Source: a virus. From it: a stretch of 22,864 nt of DNA. Below the pieces are notes generated by a model. It was not told the origin of the DNA and searched no databases. It saw only the letters and a list, made by a program, of their open reading frames with translations. How positions within the stretch are numbered: position 1 is the stretch's first letter; the number at the start of each line of letters is the position of its first letter. Positions 13,766 through 18,706 of this stretch are shown one piece after another. The position numbers and the translations under genes are program-made. The stretch covers positions 1 through 22,864 of IMG/VR virus record IMGVR_UViG_3300007276_000328; one strand, 5' to 3'.

Positions 13766-14342
13766 CGTCATTAATTTAATTTCACTTGATACTTATCTTA
13801 AAAGATTAAAAACCAATGGTGGGATGTGGGAGTTTAAGCCTGGCAAATGGATTATAAAACATTTGGAAGTAGAAGGATTGGCCCAGCATTATAATATAGA
13901 TACAAACATTGAGTTAGTATATTGCAATTTAGATAAAGATGTAGCTGTGGTTAAAGCAACAGCGATTAATAAAACAAAAGCATTCCATTCACTAGGAGAA
14001 GTATCTCCAAAAAATAATGAGTTTGATTACCCAGTAGCCGTTGCAGAAAAAAGAGCTGTTGATAGATCTATTTTAAAAGCACTTGGTATTCACGGCAATG
14101 TTTATTCGGATCAAGAATTACCAAATAAAAAACAAAATAATAATGAAAATTCAGGGATCAAGTTAGATCATGCAGATGTTATTGAAGAAAGAATAAAAAC
14201 TGTAACCCATCAAGCAAATTTAGAGCAGTTAAAAAGTCAAAATAAAGATTTTATAATTAAGCTCTCAAAAGAAAATTTACCAAGGTATGAAAAATTAAAA
14301 AATGCCTTTTTAAATAGAAACCAGCAATTAACCAAAGGATAA
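13758..14342 (+). CDS. Putative ssDNA-annealing protein (Rad52/Erf-like), 194 aa
   Basis: Residues about 60-120 contain VVKATAINKTKAFHSLGEVSP, then DYPVAVAEKRAVDRSILKALG and a VYSDQE end. The A-EKRA-DR-ILKALG-hG--YS--E signature recurs in phage proteins and resembles the Rad52-fold/Erf family core. N-terminal residues 1-60 are beta-rich; the C-terminal 70 residues are charged and helical. A ribosome-binding site AAAGGAT precedes ATG 13758. The neighbours, a RecB-like nuclease before and an SSB-tip protein after, make an exonuclease-annealase-SSB set. The family assignment is moderate, based on motif and context. Confidence 0.65.
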   Translation: MGNVINLISLDTYLKRLKTNGGMWEFKPGKWIIKHLEVEGLAQHYNIDTNIELVYCNLDKDVAVVKATAINKTKAFHSLGEVSPKNNEFDYPVAVAEKRAVDRSILKALGIHGNVYSDQELPNKKQNNNENSGIKLDHADVIEERIKTVTHQANLEQLKSQNKDFIIKLSKENLPRYEKLKNAFLNRNQQLTKG

Positions 14343-14348
14343 ATATAT

Positions 14349-14657
14349 ATGGCTGACTTCAAGAAACCACAAGATCCAAACTGGGTGGCTACATTTAGTT
14401 TGAAAAGAAACGCAGATAAGTTACCTGGAGACGAGGCTACTAAAAATAGACCCGATCTAGTTTTATCAGATAGTGATAAAGTAAACCCAAAGACAATGAA
14501 GCCTTATAGAAAGAACTTCACTATTGATGGTGTTTGGATGGAGGCTTCCGCTTATGTCCAGGAAGATAAATCTGTTAAAATTACTATTAAAAAGACGGGT
14601 ACTGGCAATGCTATGGCAGCAGCTCCAGCAGCCAATAGAGAAGAAATCCCTTTTTAA
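14349..14657 (+). CDS. SSB-tip protein, 102 aa (candidate ssDNA-binding protein)
   Basis: A small protein with a beta-rich centre (KNFTIDGVWMEASAYVQEDKSVKITIKK, about residues 55-82) that could form an OB-like barrel. It has an Ala-rich linker and the terminal sequence EEIPF. That end is like the acidic-Pro-Phe tip (DDIPF) by which bacterial SSBs recruit repair proteins. The N-terminus is rich in Lys/Asp/Asn. AAAGGA in the last codons of the annealing gene precedes it by 9 bases, so the two are coupled. An SSB role is suggested by tip and context; the fold cannot be confirmed by eye. Confidence 0.6.
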   Translation: MADFKKPQDPNWVATFSLKRNADKLPGDEATKNRPDLVLSDSDKVNPKTMKPYRKNFTIDGVWMEASAYVQEDKSVKITIKKTGTGNAMAAAPAANREEIPF

Positions 14658-14664
14658 ATAACTT

Positions 14665-14883
14665 ATGGAACAATATGGTTTAACTGCAAAGCAACTAAAA
14701 CTTTTTAAGTTTATTAAAAACTATATTGGAAAAAATACTGTATCGCCATCTTATGAAGAAATGATGGTGGCGGTACATCTAAAATCTAAAAATTCGATTA
14801 ATAAATATGTTAGCCAATTAGAAGATAGAAAATGGATCAAAAAATTACCAGGAAAAGCAAGAAGCATTCAAATATTAAAGTAA
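14665..14883 (+). CDS. LexA DNA-binding-domain-only protein, 72 aa
   Basis: The whole protein matches the N-terminal winged helix of LexA: LTAKQLKLFKFIKNYIG, then SPSYEEMMVAVHLKSKNSINKYVSQLEDRKWI, then GKARSIQIL. This parallels LexA's LTARQ, PP-RAEI, L-KGVI and ASRGI pieces. The S24 peptidase half is missing, so it cannot self-cleave. A stand-alone LexA-like domain could compete for host SOS boxes, block the SOS response or regulate phage genes. It lies 7 bp after the SSB-tip gene, and its stop overlaps the DUF3310 start (TAATG). No ribosome-binding site is visible. Confidence 0.8.
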   Translation: MEQYGLTAKQLKLFKFIKNYIGKNTVSPSYEEMMVAVHLKSKNSINKYVSQLEDRKWIKKLPGKARSIQILK

Positions 14884-15137
14884 TGACACACCCAGATATT
14901 TTTAAAGAATTTAATTACGAATGCTTAGCTGAACAAATTGGCAGCGATCATTATAAAGATATGAAAGTTGAACCCGCATATTTTATTAGTGAGAATAAAC
15001 TATTGTTTGCTGAAGGAAATGTTGTAAAATATGTATGCAGACATCAAAAAAAAAATAAAGCTGAAGATATAAAAAAAGCTATTCACTATTTAAAAATAAT
15101 ATTAGAACGAGATTATCCCGATGACAAAGAAGATTGA
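14883..15137 (+). CDS. DUF3310 family protein, 84 aa
   Basis: The motif HYKDMKVEPAYFISENKLLF followed by GNVVKYVCRHQKKNKAEDIKKAIHYL is the DUF3310 (SaV-like) signature, a small family frequent in phage early regions; no activity is known. ATG 14883 is preferred because it overlaps the preceding TAA (TAATG) and the conserved part starts just after it; an upstream ATG (14832) would read through the LexA-like gene. No membrane segment. Likely a nucleotide or DNA metabolism accessory by location. Confidence 0.78.
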   Translation: MTHPDIFKEFNYECLAEQIGSDHYKDMKVEPAYFISENKLLFAEGNVVKYVCRHQKKNKAEDIKKAIHYLKIILERDYPDDKED

Positions 15138-15390
15138 AAAATTCTGGAACGGAAGTGCAAACTTTACAGCGAGTGAAGTTTTTAATTCTGTTACTGATGC
15201 TGCAAATCAAATAATACCTAGCGATGCAGCAATATACGAAGTTGATGGTAAAACTGTTAGCTTTGAGTTCGCTAGAATAAAAGAGGTAGAAAATGGCGAT
15301 AAACCATTACCAACATTTGGAACAAAAAATCCAAATGATCGAGAAGGAAAGAAAGTCTCTGAACGCAAAGATCACGAGACTAAAAGTTAA
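15121..15390 (+). CDS. Hypothetical protein, 89 aa
   Basis: Starts MTKKIEKFWNGSANFTASE, with a moderately hydrophobic DAANQIIPSDAAIYEVDGKTVSFEFARI part and a highly charged, probably disordered tail. It overlaps DUF3310 by 17 bp and, out of frame, the next gene by 98 bp. Its ribosome-binding site is weak. Function unknown; the long overlap means its last 33 residues are constrained by the next gene, so either the tail is non-essential or one of the two is not translated. Confidence 0.55.
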   Translation: MTKKIEKFWNGSANFTASEVFNSVTDAANQIIPSDAAIYEVDGKTVSFEFARIKEVENGDKPLPTFGTKNPNDREGKKVSERKDHETKS

Positions 15391-15499
15391 GAACGGGGGA
15401 ATGTATCCTCCAGGGATTGCGGCTATAAGTAAAACAGCTCACTCAAAATTGATTGCTGTTATAGGTTTGCAAGACCAACTAAGCAAAATACAAGCGTAG
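15293..15499 (+). CDS. Hypothetical protein, 68 aa (overlapping gene)
   Basis: A 68-residue ORF with ATG 15293 preceded by AGAGG at good spacing. The first half is a charged helix (HLEQKIQMIEKERKSLNAKI), the second GGMYPPGIAAISKTAHSKLIAVIGLQDQ; no membrane segment. It overlaps the 3' end of the 15121 gene by 98 bp in another frame. The stronger ribosome-binding site favours this ORF being translated. Last gene before the operator/promoter region for the integrase operon. Confidence 0.58.
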   Translation: MAINHYQHLEQKIQMIEKERKSLNAKITRLKVKNGGMYPPGIAAISKTAHSKLIAVIGLQDQLSKIQA

Positions 15500-15564
15500 T
15501 ATTTTAGTTTAGAACCACTATAAACTGATTAAATTCAGACACCTTCCCTACGCCTAAATGAAAA

Positions 15565-15609
15565 TACCAGTTTGGCAACTTAGACTATTGACATATACCA
15601 AATTGGCAA
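15565..15609 (+). promoter_or_regulatory. Two operator sites at the 15623 operon
   Basis: TACCAGTTTGGCAA (15565-15578) and TACCAAATTGGCAA (15596-15609) are the two clearest copies of the repeated motif, 12 of 14 identical to each other. They start 31 bp apart, about three helical turns. The second lies wholly between the -35 and -10 boxes, a strong position for blocking polymerase. Confidence 0.72.
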
Positions 15610-15616
15610 CTATATA
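15588..15616 (+). promoter_or_regulatory. Promoter of the 15623-integrase operon, leaderless
   Basis: A perfect TTGACA (15588-15593), exactly 17 bases, then TATATA (15611-15616). The expected start is about 15623, which is the A of the ATG. No Shine-Dalgarno site precedes that ATG, so a leaderless mRNA is predicted. This is the best-formed promoter in the window. Confidence 0.7.
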
Positions 15617-15622
15617 TTTTAT

Positions 15623-16048
15623 ATGGTTAAAAACTTCAAAAAAATAAAGTTCGCTACCTACTCTAACTTAGAGGAATACTTCACAAAAATAATACTTCCC
15701 CAAAAAAATAAATCATCAAAAGTAATAGGTAAAACTTTGTTGGTTTGGGATAAACAATCTAACCAAGGAGCAGAAACTATGCCTAAGACGTATCAGATTT
15801 TGAGTTATCAAAATTTAAAAAAACTAAACCATAAAGCAAAATGGAAAGATAGAAATCATTACATCCCCGATGATGTGATGGCAGCAATCAAAGGAAAATT
15901 TACTGTTGTGACTTTTCAATTTCCTCACAATGACGTTGAGCAAAGATTAGTTCTTTACGCTGGAGAGAAATACGGAACTTTAACTCTTGATGTTGAATTT
16001 AAGGATCTAAAATTAATCACTCCATTAACTATGAAGGATGCTGCGTAA
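15623..16048 (+). CDS. Hypothetical protein, 141 aa; alternative internal start 15779
   Basis: First gene of the integrase operon. It has 141 residues if the leaderless ATG 15623 is used. A second in-frame ATG at 15779 has a perfect AAGGAG eight bases upstream and would give an 89-residue form (MPKTYQILSYQNLKK...). The N-terminal 52 residues are Lys-rich; the C-terminal half is beta-rich (VVTFQFPHNDVEQRLVLYAGE). Its stop overlaps the next start (TAATG). No family recognised. Two translation products from one gene are possible. Position suggests a role in lysogeny or integration control. Confidence 0.65.
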   Translation: MVKNFKKIKFATYSNLEEYFTKIILPQKNKSSKVIGKTLLVWDKQSNQGAETMPKTYQILSYQNLKKLNHKAKWKDRNHYIPDDVMAAIKGKFTVVTFQFPHNDVEQRLVLYAGEKYGTLTLDVEFKDLKLITPLTMKDAA

Positions 16049-16539
16049 TGTCAAAAGAAATTAAACAAGTAAAAGTAATCCATATGGCGTTTGAGGATAA
16101 AGCAAAACATATAGCAACTTATGTGCCAGAGGATGGATTTCAAAATGTTAAAGATATGTTGGAGGATGTTTTTAAATTTACTCAAAATAGAGACGACAGC
16201 TGGAGTAACCCAGAAGCTAAAGATCCAGAGGGTAACCACTATGATGGATCTGAAAATCTTACAATGATTGCTTCATTAGAAAATAATCCTAAAAACGAAA
16301 ATGGAGTTTACATGGGTCACAGATCTACTTCAGTTGGAGACAGAATGTCTGTGTGTTATGAAAATAATAAAGGTAATGGTTTTTATGAAAAAATCTTTAG
16401 AGTTGACGATGTAGGCTTTAGTTTATGTATGACTAAAAATCATGTTGATGGCAAAAAAAATACTTTAGAAAATGTTTTTGACCAAATAGATCATTTAGAA
16501 AAAAGAATGCTACTTAACGAACAGATGGATGATAGTTAA
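16048..16539 (+). CDS. YodL-like-motif protein, 163 aa
   Basis: A mostly polar 163-residue protein. Residues about 107-140 read MGHRSTSVGDRMSVCYEN, then FYEKIFRVDDVGFSL, similar to the 'RS-SVGD-i-----------v---GF' core of YodL-type domains found in mobile-element proteins. The N-terminus (VKVIHMAFEDKAKHIATYVPE) is probably an alpha/beta extension; the C-terminus is charged. Coupled to the upstream gene by TAATG and 3 bp ahead of the integrase. Activity unknown; the motif similarity is suggestive only. Confidence 0.65.
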   Translation: MSKEIKQVKVIHMAFEDKAKHIATYVPEDGFQNVKDMLEDVFKFTQNRDDSWSNPEAKDPEGNHYDGSENLTMIASLENNPKNENGVYMGHRSTSVGDRMSVCYENNKGNGFYEKIFRVDDVGFSLCMTKNHVDGKKNTLENVFDQIDHLEKRMLLNEQMDDS

Positions 16540-16542
16540 TAT

Positions 16543-17742
16543 ATGAAAGTTTGGATCGTTAATAAGAAAAAAAGAAAAAAATTAGTTGTTAAAGTTGCTT
16601 GGTTTGAGAATGGCAAAGAAAAAACTCAAACTAAAGAAAGTTTTAATTATAACGAAAAAAAGAAAGCTGAAGCTCTAAAAATTACTTTGCAAAATAAAGA
16701 AAAAATTGATGCAGTAGATCAGAAAATTACTTTTAACTTTGCATTTAATGAATACTTTAAAGTTTTAAATAACGATCCAGACACCAGCTCTAAGTATAAA
16801 GATATGCAAGTTTCATACATTACTAATCATGTGGCCCCATATATTAATAAAGAATATTTGTCTGATTATTTACTAGCAGATTTTATTGAAACAACTTTGA
16901 TTGGCATAAAAAATAGCAAAAGATTAGATTGGAGAACCAAAGATGGTAAAGGTTATTATGTCAAAAGAGCTGAAGCCATTGGCAAGGTAACTATTAAAGC
17001 TGTTGTGCTTGAGTTTAAAAAGTTTGTTAATTGGTGCAATAGCCATAAATATAAAATTGATTATTCTATTGCTAACTTTAAATTTCCTAAAAATTACTTT
17101 AGTAACTATACAAAACAAATAGCCTGGATGCCTACTACCCCACAATTATTGGCCATTGTTAATAAAGAACCAGATATTAAATTAAAAACATTTTTCAAAT
17201 GTGCTGCTGAAACTGGCGTTAGATTAAATGAGCTGCTTGGTATTTGTTATGAAAGTGTAGATTTTAACAATGGTGGTATTTACATAGATCACTCTATTGA
17301 TAATGAAAATAAGTTTAGACCCTACAAGGTTAAAACTAGCAGAAGATTTATTGAGATCTCTGATGAATTATTAGAGTTGTTTAGTATATGGATGAAAACC
17401 CAGATCTTTCCAGTAACTCATAGAAATGTAATTTTCACTAATCCTACTAATGGTAAAGTTGAAAAAAGAACTTTTAAAAGAGTGTTCAATATATCTGGCA
17501 GTAGAGCCAATAAAAAAATTAAACAATGTGCAAAATTATTAGGTATTGATTGGCAGAATGGAATGTCTCCTTTTAGAAAGTGGAGCATATCAAGAATGCA
17601 AGAACTTAAAATTTTAACTGAAAAACAAATGGATGATAGATTTGCTAACTCTAAAGAAATTAGACAAAGCAACTACATAAGAGATTTGAATTTGAATGAG
17701 AAACAAAGAAAAACTGCTATTAATCAAATAACTAAAGGATGA
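16543..17742 (+). CDS. int: Tyrosine integrase with substituted catalytic histidines, 399 aa
   Basis: Site-specific recombinase for integration at the tRNA-derived attP 0.5 kb downstream. The N-terminal basic part (1-60) would bind arm sites; a core-binding domain covers about 65-195. The catalytic domain shows AAETGVRLNELLGI with Arg227, a Lys264 region (YKVKTSRR), MSPFRKW with Arg345, and the nucleophile Tyr378 in RQSNYIRDL. The usual HxxR and GH-x8-Y histidines appear as Ser342 and Asn369. So Arg-Lys-Arg-Tyr are kept but both His are replaced, an unusual pentad. Expressed with two upstream genes from an operator-controlled promoter. Length suits the lambda-type family. Confidence 0.85.
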   Translation: MKVWIVNKKKRKKLVVKVAWFENGKEKTQTKESFNYNEKKKAEALKITLQNKEKIDAVDQKITFNFAFNEYFKVLNNDPDTSSKYKDMQVSYITNHVAPYINKEYLSDYLLADFIETTLIGIKNSKRLDWRTKDGKGYYVKRAEAIGKVTIKAVVLEFKKFVNWCNSHKYKIDYSIANFKFPKNYFSNYTKQIAWMPTTPQLLAIVNKEPDIKLKTFFKCAAETGVRLNELLGICYESVDFNNGGIYIDHSIDNENKFRPYKVKTSRRFIEISDELLELFSIWMKTQIFPVTHRNVIFTNPTNGKVEKRTFKRVFNISGSRANKKIKQCAKLLGIDWQNGMSPFRKWSISRMQELKILTEKQMDDRFANSKEIRQSNYIRDLNLNEKQRKTAINQITKG

Positions 17743-17746
17743 TAGT

Positions 17747-18163
17747 ATGTCAGCACTACAAGAGAAGGAACGAATAGCGAAGGTAATGTTCGTGTTAAGA
17801 ACAATATCTGGAAAAACACAAACAAGACTATCTAAAATATTAAAAGTCTCATTTCAACAAATCCAAAAATATGAGAAAGCTCTTAATGGTATTGGATCAG
17901 ACAAATTATTTGTTTTAGCCAAAGAACAAGGTTGGGATATTAATTTGCTATACAATGGAGATCCAGAACAGATGCTCCCTTCTATACCTCTATTTAAGCA
18001 AGATATGGTGGCAAGAAAATTTCGTGAGATAGAAGCTAACATTCGAGAAGAAGCGAAGCTACAAGCTCGCTATCTGCCTCTATTGCCTAAGTTAGAACGG
18101 GAGTTGTCTTATGAAAATACTTTTAAAGATCCCGTTGCAGAACCAATAAAAAAATACGCTTAA
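17747..18163 (+). CDS. XRE-family regulator, 138 aa
   Basis: The N-terminal domain (about residues 6-70) is an XRE HTH of the alphaproteobacterial type: LRTISGKTQTRLSKILKVSFQQIQKYEKAL, then GSDKLFVLAKEQGWDINLLY. The remainder is a helical, charged tail. AAAGGA in the last integrase codons lies nine bases before ATG 17747, so it is co-expressed with integrase. It lies next to attP: it could be an excision-control factor or an extra lysogeny regulator. It is not a typical small excisionase. It ends 17 bp before the attP arm repeats. Confidence 0.78.
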   Translation: MSALQEKERIAKVMFVLRTISGKTQTRLSKILKVSFQQIQKYEKALNGIGSDKLFVLAKEQGWDINLLYNGDPEQMLPSIPLFKQDMVARKFREIEANIREEAKLQARYLPLLPKLERELSYENTFKDPVAEPIKKYA

Positions 18164-18223
18164 ATCTTTTACTGCCGTTCACTGACCCATTCACTGACCC
18201 CTCGCCTAGAAGTGTTGCGAGAG

Positions 18224-18249
18224 TGGTCGGGGCGGCAGGATTTGAACCT
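18224..18249 (-). other. tRNA 3'-end fragment forming the attP core
   Basis: Read on the minus strand: AGG-TTCAAAT-CCTGC (T-arm), then CGCCCCG, then A and CCA, i.e. T-loop, 3' T-stem, 3' acceptor strand, discriminator and CCA. Upstream of AGG the stem is not completed, so this is not a whole tRNA. Integration here would rebuild the host tRNA. The acceptor 5' strand of the host gene should be CGGGGCG; C1-G72 with A73 fits tRNA-Pro best, an inference. Confidence 0.75.
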
Positions 18250-18269
18250 ATCTATTTTTTAGTTGATTT

Positions 18270-18317
18270 GTGTTGATATATAACACTTACAACTACAATT
18301 AGTAAGTTTTTTACTAA
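18270..18317. repeat. Inverted repeats in the right arm of attP
   Basis: GTGTT-GATATAT-AACAC (18270-18286) and TTAGTAA-GTTTT-TTACTAA (18299-18317) are perfect short inverted repeats in AT-rich DNA. The second could also pair differently with ACTTAC (18285-18290). They may be sites for an excision factor or IHF, or a weak bidirectional transcription stop between the converging operons. No T-run supports a strong terminator. Confidence 0.45.
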
Positions 18318-18397
18318 AAAAATCGTTGGTAAATAAAGGTTGTATTTATTGAGTGTTTCGTTTTCTACCGATCACTCACTGACCATTTACTGACCCA

Positions 18398-18706
18398 CTA
18401 TCCACCCAAAGGATTAGATTTTTGTAGCTCTTTTAATTCTTTTATCTGTAAATCTAGTAGTTGTATTTCTTTATTTAAAATTGAAACTTCTTTTTCTAAG
18501 TTAGCTTTATTTTCTGTAATTGCTTGAGCATTATCATTAATGCCAAAACTATTGTTATCGATACCAGATAGATCTGGAGCCGTAGCAGATGATAAGCTAT
18601 CTAATTTTGTCATAACCTCACCATACTTAACAAAGCCTCCACCTATTGCAATAATTGCAGCAATGAGAGCAGCTACTCCCGCTAATTGATCTTTTAATTT
18701 ACCCAT
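18398..18706 (-). CDS. Membrane-anchored coiled-coil protein, 102 aa
   Basis: An N-terminal membrane helix (about residues 9-26, AGVAALIAAIIAIGGGFV) then a polar linker and a C-terminal coiled coil (about 65-95, ENKANLEKEVSILNKEIQLL and onward). Good AAGGGAG site in the last codons of the upstream gene, with 8 bp overlap. It is the last gene of the late arm, 2 bp beyond the attP right repeats. The topology resembles an inner-membrane spanin subunit, but no outer-membrane partner lipoprotein is seen, so this is tentative. Confidence 0.65.
   Translation of the reverse strand: MGKLKDQLAGVAALIAAIIAIGGGFVKYGEVMTKLDSLSSATAPDLSGIDNNSFGINDNAQAITENKANLEKEVSILNKEIQLLDLQIKELKELQKSNPLGG

Larger units (their letters stand above)
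18180..18396. other. attP: Phage attachment site attP (arm-core-arm)
   Basis: The gap between the converging arms. Left arm: CACTGACCC twice (18180-18188, 18192-18200; 12-bp period). Core: a tRNA 3' fragment on the minus strand (18224-18249). Right arm: CACTGACC (18377-18384) and ACTGACCC (18389-18396; 11-bp period). An AT-rich stretch with inverted repeats (18270-18317) lies between core and right arm and could be bent by IHF. Paired, identical arm repeats on both sides of a tRNA-derived core next to an integrase gene are the layout of lambda-like attP sites. Confidence 0.8.

Noticed and set aside
15506-15526. AGTTTA/TAAACT hairpin as a terminator before the integrase promoter
   Set aside because: Six A/T-rich pairs with a nine-base loop and no T-run; too weak to call, though it lies in a plausible place.
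15623-16539. Toxin-antitoxin pair ahead of the integrase
   Set aside because: Two coupled small genes suggested it, but neither has a recognisable toxin or antitoxin motif and sizes do not fit a usual pair.
18224-18249. A complete tRNA gene
   Set aside because: Only the T-loop, 3' T-stem, 3' acceptor and CCA end are present; the 5' half, D-arm and anticodon arm are absent. It is better explained as the attP core.
18180-18396. Short CRISPR-like array from the ACTGACCC repeats
   Set aside because: Repeats are only 7-9 bp, in two pairs on either side of a tRNA fragment, with no regular spacers; integrase arm sites explain them.
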